64,000 nucleotides of DNA. Source: Pseudomonas pisciculturae. GTDB lineage: Bacteria; Pseudomonadota; Gammaproteobacteria; Pseudomonadales; Pseudomonadaceae. The position numbers were made by a program, and so were the translations under genes. The notes below the pieces were generated by a model that had not been told where the DNA came from, did no database searches, and worked only from the letters and a program-made list of their open reading frames with translations. Below are positions 1 through 9,200 of the stretch, one piece after another (the first letter of the stretch is position 1; the number at the start of each line of letters is the position of its first letter). Location: the NCBI RefSeq assembly GCF_015461805.1, contig NZ_JACVZE010000004.1, positions 372,001 to 436,000 on the forward strand, in the 5' to 3' direction.

Positions 1-534
1 ATCATCCGGGATCTGGTAAGCAGCGTACGGATCATCCTCATCCGGCACCTGGCTTTCGGTGAGGATGTTGAGCTGCACGATGCGCTCTGGTGCGCGTTCC
101 TGGATCTTCAGCGCGGCTTCGCGCGGGATCACCTCATAGCTGCCGCCGTGGTGCACGATGGCCAGGGAGCCGTTGCTGAGCTTGTTACGCATCAACGTAT
201 TGACCGACAGGCGCTTGACCTTCTTGTCGTCCACGAAGTTGTAGTAGTCCTCGGTGGTCAGCTTGGGCAGGCGCGAGGTCTCGATCAGTTGTTTGACCTG
301 GGCCGTGCGAGCCTTGGCCTCAGCCTTCTCTTGCTGCTGACGGTTCAGTTCCTGGTCGCGCTTGACCTTCTCGGCCTTGGCCTCGGCTGCCTGGCGCGCC
401 TGGGTGTCATCGGCTTCGATCTGGCCCTTGTGGACCAGGCGCTGCTGCTTCTGTTTCTCTTTGCCGACCTGCTTGGCCTGCTTTTGGTTGACCAGACCTG
501 CTTTGAGCAACTGATCGCGAAGGGAAATGCTCAT
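1..534 (-). CDS. yaiL: DUF2058 family protein (YaiL-like), cut by window edge
   Basis: The frame opens with MSISLRDQLLKAGLVNQKQA and runs off the left edge without a stop, so the last few residues are missing. Residues about 20-90 are rich in Lys, Gln, Glu and Ala and look like a long charged helix; the C-terminal half (TTEDYYNFVDDKKVKRLSVN) matches the conserved part of DUF2058, named YaiL in E. coli. The family is cytosolic and its function is not established. It lies 25 bases downstream of mazG on the same strand and probably ends the cysM-to-mazG block. The ATG is the only good start and aligns with family starts as I remember them. Confidence 0.85.
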   Translation of the reverse strand, partial: MSISLRDQLLKAGLVNQKQAKQVGKEKQKQQRLVHKGQIEADDTQARQAAEAKAEKVKRDQELNRQQQEKAEAKARTAQVKQLIETSRLPKLTTEDYYNFVDDKKVKRLSVNTLMRNKLSNGSLAIVHHGGSYEVIPREAALKIQERAPERIVQLNILTESQVPDEDDPYAAYQIPDD

Positions 535-559
535 GGTGCTTACTCACTTAGGCAGCCGC

Positions 560-1393
560 TCAACCGCAGCTGGACATGTTCTTTTCCTGACGTTTGGCTT
601 CGCCCCACAGGGCGTCCAACTCTTCGAGGGTGCAATCTTCTATGGGTTTGTGCGTGTCGCGCAATGCCTGCTCGATAAATCGGAAGCGTCGTTCGAACTT
701 GGCATTGGCGCCCCGCAGCGCGGTTTCGGGGTCGACCTTGAGGTGGCGGGCCAGGTTGACCGCGGCAAACAGCAGGTCACCGACCTCATCGGCGATGGCG
801 ACTGAATCGTTATCCGCCATGGCTTCGAGTACTTCATCGAGCTCTTCACGCACGTTGTCCACCACCGGCAAGGCGGACGGCCAGTCAAAACCGACCTGGC
901 TGGCGCGCTTTTGTAATTTGGCGGCACGGGACAAGGACGGCAAGGCAGTCGGTACGTCGTCCAGCAGGGAAAGCTGCTCCGGCGCGTCGGATTTTTCTGC
1001 ACGCTCCTCGGCCTTGATCTGCTCCCAGCGCTGCTTGACCTGCTCTTCGCTCAACTGCGGGATATCCAGCGGCGCATACAGATCACCCGTGGGGAACACG
1101 TGGGGATGGCGACGAAGCAACTTGCGGGTGATGCTGTCGATCACCCCGGCGAATTCGAACCGTCCTTCTTCGCGCGCCAACTGGCTGTAATACACCACCT
1201 GGAACAACAGGTCGCCGAGCTCGCCTTGCAGGTGATCAAAATCGCCGCGCTCGATGGCGTCGGCAACTTCGTAGGCTTCTTCCAGAGTGTGCGGCACGAT
1301 GGTGGCGTAGGTTTGCTTGATGTCCCACGGGCAGCCGTACTGCGGGTCGCGCAGGCGGTTCATCAGGTGTAGCAGGTCGTCTAGTGAATACAT
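560..1393 (-). CDS. mazG: Nucleoside triphosphate pyrophosphohydrolase MazG
   Basis: MazG hydrolyses NTPs and dNTPs to monophosphates and pyrophosphate; in E. coli it is linked to nutritional stress and lowers (p)ppGpp, which fits its place directly after relA. Two MazG domains are visible. The N-terminal one (about residues 10-110) has LEEAYEVADAI followed by ELGDLLFQVVYYSQL. The C-terminal one has EELDEVLEA followed by DEVGDLLFAAVNLARHL. These are the paired acidic EExxE/ExxD metal-binding motifs. At 277 residues it has the usual two-domain length. A REPIN separates it from relA upstream. Confidence 0.95.
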   Translation of the reverse strand: MYSLDDLLHLMNRLRDPQYGCPWDIKQTYATIVPHTLEEAYEVADAIERGDFDHLQGELGDLLFQVVYYSQLAREEGRFEFAGVIDSITRKLLRRHPHVFPTGDLYAPLDIPQLSEEQVKQRWEQIKAEERAEKSDAPEQLSLLDDVPTALPSLSRAAKLQKRASQVGFDWPSALPVVDNVREELDEVLEAMADNDSVAIADEVGDLLFAAVNLARHLKVDPETALRGANAKFERRFRFIEQALRDTHKPIEDCTLEELDALWGEAKRQEKNMSSCG

Positions 1394-1420
1394 TGATCTC
1401 TATCCGCTGAAGATCCAAAT

Positions 1421-1507
1421 GTGGGAGGGGGCTTGCTCCCGATCGCGGTGGGTCAGCCAAGAATCTGGTGCATGACACTCCGCTATCGGGGGCAAGCCCC
1501 CTCCCAC
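1421..1507. repeat. REPIN (paired inverted REP), GGGGGCTTGC type
   Basis: An 87-base element starts GTGGGAGGGGGCTTGC and ends with the inverted arm GCAAGCCCCCTCCCAC, around a divergent middle of about 40 bases. It fills the relA-mazG spacer. Similar elements recur at 37038, 43562 and 50300. These are non-autonomous REP sequences of Pseudomonas mobilised by RAYT transposases; no RAYT gene is in this window. Confidence 0.9.
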
Positions 1508-1533
1508 CTTTCAGACCCCATTTATCCAGCCAG

Positions 1534-3777
1534 TCATGGCGTGCGATTACGCCGTGTCTCGATAATGTTCGGCAGCTGGGAAATCCGCCCCAGCAACCGC
1601 CCCAACGCGTCCAGCCCCGGAATCTCGATGGTCAGGGACATCAGCGCAGTGTTGTCCTCTTTGTTCGAGCGGGTGTTGACCGCCAGCACGTTGATGCGCT
1701 CATTGAGCAGCACTTGCGACACGTCACGCAGCAAACCGGAACGGTCGTACGCACGAATGATGATGTCCACCGGGTAGGTGAGCACCGGCACCGGGCCCCA
1801 GCTGACCTGGATAATCCGCTCCGGCTCGCGCCCGCCCAGTTGCAGCACCGAAGCGCAGTCCTGACGGTGAATGCTCACGCCACGGCCCTGGGTGATGTAG
1901 CCAACAATGGCGTCGCCCGGCAATGGCTGGCAGCAGCCGGCCATTTGCGTCATCAGGTTGCCCACGCCCTGGATCTGGATATCACCGCGCTTGCCAGGCT
2001 TGTAGCCGGTGGCCTTGCGGGGGATCAGCTCCAGTTGTTCGCTTCCGCGCTCTGGCTCGACCAATTGCTGAGCCAGGTTGACCAGTTGCGCCAGGCGCAG
2101 GTCGCCGGCACCGAGGGCGGCAAACATGTCTTCGGCGATCTTCATGTTGGCTTTTTCGGCCAACTTGTCGAAGTCCACCTGAGGCAGGCCCAGGCGTGCC
2201 AGTTCGCGTTCGAGCAGGGTCTTGCCGGCGGCGACGTTCTGGTCGCGCGCCTGCAACTTGAACCAGTGGACGATCTTGGCCCGCGCCCGCGACGTGGTGA
2301 TGTAGCCCAGGTTCGGGTTCAGCCAGTCGCGGCTCGGCGTGCCGTGCTTGCTGGTAATGATCTCGACCTGTTCACCGGTTTGCAGGCTGTAGTTGAGCGG
2401 CACGATGCGCCCGTTGATCTTGGCGCCCCGGCAGTTGTGGCCGATTTCGGTGTGAACGCGGTAGGCAAAGTCCAGCGGGGTGGCGCCTTTCGGCAGGTCG
2501 ATAGCGTGGCCGTCGGGGGTGAAGATATAGACCCGGTCCGGCTCAATATCCACGCGCAGTTGTTCAGCCAGGCCGCCGATGTCGCCGAGTTCTTCGTGCC
2601 ATTCCAGCACTTGGCGCAGCCAGGAGATTTTCTCTTCGTACTGGTTGGACCCGGCCTTGACGTCGGTGCCCTTGTAACGCCAGTGCGCGCAAACCCCAAG
2701 CTCCGCTTCTTCGTGCATGGCGTGGGTGCGAATCTGCACTTCCAACACCTTGCCCTCGGGGCCGATCACCGCCGTGTGCAGCGAGCGATAGCCGTTCTCC
2801 TTGGGGTTGGCGATGTAGTCGTCGAACTCTTTCGGGATGTGACGCCACAGCGTGTGCACGATACCCAGCGCGGTGTAGCAGTCGCGCATTTCCGGCACCA
2901 GCACACGCACCGCACGCACGTCGTAGATCTGGCTGAAGGCCAGGCCCTTGCGCTGCATTTTGCGCCAGATCGAATAGATGTGTTTGGCCCGGCCGCTGAT
3001 GTCGGCATCGACGCCGGTGGCCTGCAACTCGGACCGCAACTGGCCCATCACGTCGCTGATAAAGCGCTCACGGTCGAGCCGACGCTCATGGAGCAGCGTG
3101 GCGATCTGTTTGTATTGGTCGGGTTCGAGGTAGCGAAAGGACAAGTCCTCCAGCTCCCACTTGATATGGCCAATGCCCAGGCGATGAGCCAGCGGCGCAT
3201 AGATGTCGAAGACCTCGCGAGCGACGCGGTTGCGCTTCTCGTCGTCGGCGGTTTTTACCGCACGGATCGCGCAGGTGCGCTCGGCCAGCTTGATCAGGGC
3301 GACGCGCACGTCGTCGACCATTGCCACCAGCATCTTGCGCAGGTTTTCAACCTGGCCCTGGGTGCCCAGCACCATCGACTGGCGCGGGCTGAGGCTGGCA
3401 CTGATCGCCGCCATGCGCAGCACGCCGTCGATCAGCTTGGCCACCACCGCACCGAAGCGCTGGCTGACAGTGGGCAACTGGATATGCCCTTCACGCACGC
3501 CGCGATAGAGCACGGCGGCGATCAGCGAATCCTGATCCAGTTTTAGATCGGCAAGGATCTCGGCGATCTCAAGCCCCGTGCGAAAGCTGGAAGTGCCCTC
3601 GGCCCACAGGTTCTTGGCCGCATTGTCTTGTTGCTCAGACTCACGAGCGAACTCGCAGGCTGCCTTCAAGGCTTCACGGTCCAGTGCCGGGTCGACACTG
3701 ATGGCATGATCGAGCCATGCCTCGAGATTGATACTGCCGTCGGTGTTGATCGGCTGGTGTGCTCTCACCTGTACCAT
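1534..3777 (-). CDS. relA: GTP pyrophosphokinase RelA, (p)ppGpp synthetase I
   Basis: This 747-residue ribosome-associated enzyme transfers pyrophosphate from ATP to GTP or GDP on amino-acid starvation. The N-terminal hydrolase-like region lacks the HD/ED metal motif that SpoT has: at about residues 90-110 it reads GVREGHIQLPTVSQRFG. The protein should therefore be a synthetase only. The synthetase core carries NGYRSLHTAVIGP near residue 328 and EVQIRTHAMHEEAE shortly after. A TGS domain (RVYIFTPDGHAIDLP) spans about 410-470 and a C-terminal ACT domain about 665-747. The length matches gammaproteobacterial RelA. It follows rlmD after 137 bases, which may contain its own promoter, though none is clear. 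Confidence 0.97.
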   Translation of the reverse strand: MVQVRAHQPINTDGSINLEAWLDHAISVDPALDREALKAACEFARESEQQDNAAKNLWAEGTSSFRTGLEIAEILADLKLDQDSLIAAVLYRGVREGHIQLPTVSQRFGAVVAKLIDGVLRMAAISASLSPRQSMVLGTQGQVENLRKMLVAMVDDVRVALIKLAERTCAIRAVKTADDEKRNRVAREVFDIYAPLAHRLGIGHIKWELEDLSFRYLEPDQYKQIATLLHERRLDRERFISDVMGQLRSELQATGVDADISGRAKHIYSIWRKMQRKGLAFSQIYDVRAVRVLVPEMRDCYTALGIVHTLWRHIPKEFDDYIANPKENGYRSLHTAVIGPEGKVLEVQIRTHAMHEEAELGVCAHWRYKGTDVKAGSNQYEEKISWLRQVLEWHEELGDIGGLAEQLRVDIEPDRVYIFTPDGHAIDLPKGATPLDFAYRVHTEIGHNCRGAKINGRIVPLNYSLQTGEQVEIITSKHGTPSRDWLNPNLGYITTSRARAKIVHWFKLQARDQNVAAGKTLLERELARLGLPQVDFDKLAEKANMKIAEDMFAALGAGDLRLAQLVNLAQQLVEPERGSEQLELIPRKATGYKPGKRGDIQIQGVGNLMTQMAGCCQPLPGDAIVGYITQGRGVSIHRQDCASVLQLGGREPERIIQVSWGPVPVLTYPVDIIIRAYDRSGLLRDVSQVLLNERINVLAVNTRSNKEDNTALMSLTIEIPGLDALGRLLGRISQLPNIIETRRNRTP

Positions 3778-3914
3778 CTTGCTTACCTTCCCTATGACGC
3801 ACTTTCGATGCGCCAGAAATCATCGCTGACCTGCTTTACCTATTAAAGCTTACGCACGCTCCCTGGCAGGTCACGGCCGTGGAGAATACAGGCCAGTCGG
3901 ATTAAACGGGCATC

Positions 3915-5267
3915 CTAGCCCGCTTCAAATAACGCCATGGCCTCGACATGCGCTGTCTGCGGAAACATGTCGAGGATCCCGGCACGTTTTAGCCGGTAGC
4001 CTTGCTTGACCAACTCAACCGTGTCCCGCGCCAGCGTGGCCGGGTTGCAGGACACATACACCAGACGCTTGGCCTTGAGGGTTGCGAGCTTGCGCACAAC
4101 CTCCAGGGCACCATCGCGAGGTGGGTCCAAGAGTACCGCACAAAAGCCTTGTTTGGCCCATTCTGCGTCGGTCAAAGGCTGGGACAAATCGGCCTGAAAA
4201 AACTGCACATTATGCAAATCGTTGCTGACGGCATTGAGCGCCGCCCGGTCTACCATGGTCTGCACACCTTCCACCGCCACCACTTCACGCACCTGGCGTG
4301 CCAGTGGCAGGGCGAAGTTGCCCAGGCCGCAAAACAGGTCCAGCACCCGCTCATCGGGTTGTGGCGCCAGCCAATCCAAGGCTTGGGCGACCATTGCTTC
4401 ATTGACCCCGGCATTGACTTGCACGAAGTCGCCTGGGCGATAGGCCAATTCCAAGCCCCACTGTTCCAGGCGAAAACCCAACACGGCATCGGCTTGCACC
4501 GGCTCCGGCTGGCCCTCGCCATGCAGCCACAATTGGGCTTCATGGAAGGCGCAGAATTCTTTCAATACTTGCAGGTCTGCATCAGACAACGGTGCCATAT
4601 GCCGCAGCAACACGGCGATGGACGTACCGCTGAACAATTCCACATGCCCCAACGCCTGAGGTTTGCTCAAGCGGCGCAACATGTTTGGCAAGCGCTGCAT
4701 GATCGGTTGCAAGGCCTGTACCAGTACCGGGCAATCATCGATGGCAACGATGTCCTGGCTGGCCACGGCACGGAAACCCACGTCGAGTTTTTTCGCCTTG
4801 GCATCCCAGCGCACGGCCACGCGGGCGCGGCGGCGGTAGCCAAATTCCGGCCCGCTCAACGGCGCAGCCCACTCTTGCGGTTCGACACCGGCCACGCGGG
4901 ACAGTTGCTCAGCGAGCATGCGCTGTTTCAGGGCAAGCTGTTCGGCATGGGGCAAGTGTTGCACGCTGCAACCGCCGCAGCGGCCAACGTGGGCACAAGG
5001 TGCCGGGCGGCGCAATTCGCTGGCCGTGAACACACGCTCAGTGCGGGCCTCAACGATCTTGCCGTGGGCGCCCAACACCCGCGCTTCGACTTCTTCGCCA
5101 GCGAGTGCACCGTTCACAAACCAGGTGCGGCCTTCAAAGAACACGATGCCTCGGCCATCGTTGGCCAGGCGCTCAATGGTCAGGCGTTGCTTCTTGCCCA
5201 CCGGAATCTGCGGGGCGCGGCTGCCGCCTGTCGGTTGGAAGCGCAGGCCTCTCTCGTGCTTGGCCAT
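3915..5267 (-). CDS. rlmD: 23S rRNA (uracil-C5)-methyltransferase RlmD
   Basis: RlmD methylates U1939 of 23S rRNA using S-adenosylmethionine. An N-terminal TRAM domain (about residues 20-75) is followed by the iron-sulphur cysteines in [14 protein letters not shown] near residues 91-102 plus a later DDCPVLV. The SAM site is [12 protein letters not shown] near 310. LDPPRDGA and the catalytic [11 protein letters not shown] near 405 are intact. The 450-residue length is normal. Its ATG overlaps the cysM stop by one base (TGATG), so the two are probably translationally coupled, the same arrangement as in the cysM-ygcA-relA neighbourhood of other pseudomonads. Confidence 0.97.
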   Translation of the reverse strand: MAKHERGLRFQPTGGSRAPQIPVGKKQRLTIERLANDGRGIVFFEGRTWFVNGALAGEEVEARVLGAHGKIVEARTERVFTASELRRPAPCAHVGRCGGCSVQHLPHAEQLALKQRMLAEQLSRVAGVEPQEWAAPLSGPEFGYRRRARVAVRWDAKAKKLDVGFRAVASQDIVAIDDCPVLVQALQPIMQRLPNMLRRLSKPQALGHVELFSGTSIAVLLRHMAPLSDADLQVLKEFCAFHEAQLWLHGEGQPEPVQADAVLGFRLEQWGLELAYRPGDFVQVNAGVNEAMVAQALDWLAPQPDERVLDLFCGLGNFALPLARQVREVVAVEGVQTMVDRAALNAVSNDLHNVQFFQADLSQPLTDAEWAKQGFCAVLLDPPRDGALEVVRKLATLKAKRLVYVSCNPATLARDTVELVKQGYRLKRAGILDMFPQTAHVEAMALFEAG

Positions 5268-6169
5268 CAGTTGGGTTCGTCGAAAATGCCGGTCGACAGG
5301 TAACGGTCGCCTCGGTCACAAATGATCGCGACGATCACCGCGTTTTCCACTTCTTTAGACAAACGCAGCATGCCGGCCACGGCGCCACCGGAGGACACGC
5401 CGCAGAAGATGCCTTCTTCACGGGCCAGGCGGCGCGTGGTGTCTTCGGCTTCACGTTGAGCCATATCGATGATGCGGTCCACACGGGTCGAATTGTAGAT
5501 CTTCGGCAAGTACTCTTCGGGCCAGCGGCGGATACCGGGGATGGCCGCGCCTTCCATCGGTTGCAGGCCAACGATCTGGATCGCCGGGTTCTGCTCCTTG
5601 AGGTAGCGCGAGTTGCCCATGATGGTGCCGGTGGTGCCCATGGAACTGACGAAATGGGTGATGGTACCCCCGGTCTGGCGCCAGATTTCCGGGCCGGTGG
5701 AGGTGTAGTGCGCCTCGGGGTTGTCACCGTTGGCGAACTGGTCCAGCACCTGGCCACGGCCTTCAGCGGCCATGCGCTCGGCGAGGTCGCGGGCACCTTC
5801 CATGCCCTCTTCCTGCGTCACCAGCACCAGCTCGGCGCCATAGGCGGTCATCGCCGCCTTGCGCTCGGCGCTGCCGTTGTCGGGCATGATCAGCACCATC
5901 TTGTAACCCTTGATCGCCGCGGCCATGGCCAGGGCGATGCCGGTGTTACCCGAGGTGGCTTCGATCAAGGTGTCGCCGGGCTTGATCTGCCCGCGCAGCT
6001 CGGCACGGGTGATCATCGACAACGCCGGGCGGTCCTTGACGGAACCGGCCGGGTTGTTGCCTTCGAGCTTGAGCAACAGGGTATTGCTGGTTTCACCCGC
6101 CATGCGTTGCAAGCGGACCAGGGGCGTGTTGCCGACGCAATCGGCGATTGTAGGGTACTGCAAGGTCAT
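5267..6169 (-). CDS. cysM: Cysteine synthase B (O-acetylserine sulfhydrylase B)
   Basis: CysM makes cysteine from O-acetylserine and sulfide or thiosulfate with pyridoxal phosphate. The PLP lysine is Lys45 in [11 protein letters not shown]. The substrate loop TSGNTG is at 72-77, and the phosphate-binding [11 protein letters not shown] and the later CGVSSGGA are present. At 300 residues it has the length of CysM rather than the longer CysK. It heads the minus-strand block and couples to rlmD through a one-base TGATG overlap. I saw no convincing -35/-10 pair in the 106-base upstream spacer, only a possible TATGAT. Confidence 0.96.
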   Translation of the reverse strand: MTLQYPTIADCVGNTPLVRLQRMAGETSNTLLLKLEGNNPAGSVKDRPALSMITRAELRGQIKPGDTLIEATSGNTGIALAMAAAIKGYKMVLIMPDNGSAERKAAMTAYGAELVLVTQEEGMEGARDLAERMAAEGRGQVLDQFANGDNPEAHYTSTGPEIWRQTGGTITHFVSSMGTTGTIMGNSRYLKEQNPAIQIVGLQPMEGAAIPGIRRWPEEYLPKIYNSTRVDRIIDMAQREAEDTTRRLAREEGIFCGVSSGGAVAGMLRLSKEVENAVIVAIICDRGDRYLSTGIFDEPN

Positions 6170-6275
6170 GGCGTATTCGCAATCCAGACTGCGGGGCGCA
6201 CATCATACCGGGAAAGGCCGACGGGCCATATCACGCAAAGTGCGGTGCTTATGGCTTAAAGGCATAAGCAAAGGA

Positions 6276-9200
6276 TCAGCCGATCACGAACTCATTCCAC
6301 TCCTCAAGGGTCAGTTGCCGGATCAGTTCGTCTTTGGCCGTTTGCCTCGCGGCTTGCAGGGTGCGAACGTGATTCAGGTAGGCGCCCTCCGTCATCAAGC
6401 CCTTCTCCACTTTATCGGTCGCCCTCTGCAAGCTCCGATCATGTTCTTTGAGCTCGGACGTAAACCTCTGCGCGTACTTGCGCTCCAGAAACTCCACCCA
6501 ATCGGGCTCATGCTGGACATGTGCAGGCCAACTCCAACCATCCTCCTGACGCAGAATGTTCTGCCTTAGGGTATACACCGAATGGGCATCAGGTACCTCG
6601 GTGGGCTCATCGAAACGCCCAGGTAGTACCAGTGGCAATTCAAGGCTGGGAGCCAAAGCAATGCGATAGCTCAAAATTCGCGTGCAGGCCTGCCATGACT
6701 CCTGCGGATCGAAATAGCGGGAAATCTGCTGACTGAGGGAGTCAAGCCGACGCAGTGCACGGTAGTAACGCAGAAAGCCCGGCCCGGCACTTTGTACGTC
6801 ACCTGCGAGCATCCGCTGCGGCAACATGTTCAGTTCAAGTTCATGCAGGCACAGCAGCCAGCTGTCTAAATTATCGTTGTTTAAATAACGATAGGCCGAT
6901 GAGATTGCAATCAGCTCCATACGACCATGAAACAGCGCTTCGTCGATAAGTGTCCAGACACGTTGCGTGACATTCTCTCGCAGGGCTTGAAATTGGCGAT
7001 CAATAAAGCCGGGATCACTCGCGATGCATCCAAGCAGCTCGAAAAAGTAATCCGTCATCGCATGCTCCTGCAGCGTGGCCCAATCATGCTGACGCATGCG
7101 TACTTCTGTACCGGGAAGTAACGCCAACCAGCGGGTCGCGCTTTGATCAAGCGATTCTGGCGGTTGCCATAACCCGAAATCAGCACTAGGTCGCCCATAA
7201 CGCGCACCTACTCGACGCAACAGCAGCTGCGTTTCGGGGTACAACGGGTTGCCCCGCAAATTCATGCCTTGATGAACCTTGGGCAAAATGAACAGATCCG
7301 ATTCGGACAGCACTCTGATTTGGTTGTCGCGAAGATCAAAATTGCGCAGTGTCGCCAGTGTCACGGCACCGCGCGGCATTCGATCCAGCCCGCAATTGCG
7401 CAGATTCAGGTCTCGCAGCTGCTTTAAACGATAGAGCGATAGCTGCCGCCCCTGCCCGAGTGGGTTTGCCGATAAATCAAGCGTCCTCAAATTGGTCAGT
7501 GCGGCCAGTCGTAATTCGTCGCGCAAAGTGAACTTGAGGCGGTTGTTTGACAGGTTGAGCACCGCAAGTTGCGGGGCGCCCTCGAAATCCGGCAGATGGC
7601 TGAACTGGTTGCCATTGAAGTTGATCACGCGAAGGCCGGGGAAACATCTGATGAAATTGGGCGGTAGGTCGGTCAACCGATTGCTGTTCACGCTCAACAT
7701 CGTTACATGGCCGAAATGCGCGTGCAGTGTCGGTAAACTCGCCAGATCCAGGTCATCCAGATTGAGTTCTTGAACAACGCCCGGAGTAAAGCCCTCCTTC
7801 GCCCAGCAGCGCTGAATCCGTGCAACCGCCAAAGCCCGAGAGCGGGCCGAGGCGATACCCGCATCGCTCGCCGAAGCCTCATCGCGCCACTGCTGCAACG
7901 CATTGTTCATCACGTTACGTTCGTTGATCAGGTAGTTGATGACCCCTTCGCGCTCGCTGACGGAGTCGCCAACATCCAGTAATAGGCTTCTGGCCTGTTC
8001 GTCAGTCTTGGCTGGAAACAATTCACGTACCCGCGCCACCTGCTCGCGGTCCGCAGGCCCCAAGTCATCACCACCGCTCAGGGGGTAACCGATACGATCA
8101 TCAGCCTGGCGCCGAGGTGGCTTGAACATGGGAAGGCGCCCTTTCTGGGAGAAGGCTGCGAACCCCATGTTACGGCGCAAACGATGATCGATTTCCAGTT
8201 TCAGCTCATCATGGGTATAGCGCAGTGCCTGACGCTCCTGCGTCGGCAGCGCGTCCAGCAACACGGCAAGAAAAGCCCCCGGCCTTCCCGTCGATTGCCG
8301 CGCTCCATTCGCCTGGGGAATGTATGCCTCGTAGTGTCCGCTGACAGAGACGAGCACACGCTGCAACGTCGCGTCAGCGGGCCCCACGCTGTCAATCAGG
8401 TGACCTCTTTCCCACACTTCGACCCGAAGGTGGCTCGACCATCCCTCTATATCCGGCAAAGCATGCAGTATCAATCTTGAGCTGCCTTCACTCTCAGCAG
8501 CGGGCAGATAGACCCCCTCCAGAGCCTTGGTTTTGCGTAAATAATCTATCCACCAGCGCACATCAGGCATCAACGTCGGAGGAAAGTGGCCCGCTTGCAG
8601 TTTCAGGCGTTCACTTGCCGTGATATCGCGCAGCAGATCTTCGGCAATTGCCGCCGTCAAACTGGGAAAGTGGCGTTGCAGTACTTGCGCCAATGGGTCC
8701 GTCGACAGTTCGCTTTTATGACACAACACCTTGAAAAAAAGCCGCTCCATGTGCGGCTGATCGGCTGCCACCCTGCTCTCTAGTACATCGATCTGCTCGA
8801 CACGCCCCATACCCGGATGCCCCACCAGCACATCCGCGCGCTCGGGCCCCACCTCACCGAGCAGTTCATCAAAAAAGTCCCGCCCCACTTCTACGCCGGC
8901 CTTGATGCGCTGGTGGACAGTGAAACGCTCAATGGTCTCCCTCAGCACCGCCGGCGGGCGCTCGTTACGCATATGCACGCGCCGCAGGATTCCAGGTGTC
9001 ACACCGCTGACATGCTGAATCTGTTCGATGACATCCAACGAAAACGATTGAGCCAAAGGCTCCAGGCGATAAAACAGCTTCTGCCCGTCCCAGGTCAGGG
9101 GGTTTTCCCATTCATGACGCCACGCGCCTGCGCCGTTGTGGGTCAACAGCGGCGCATACGCATCGTGCAATGACGGATGCTGAATACGCCAGGGCTGTTC

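Noticed and set aside
1468..3546. Long open frame (692 codons) opposite relA
   Set aside because: Codon-bias shadow of a certain gene; low-complexity His/Gln/Val-rich translation with no motif.
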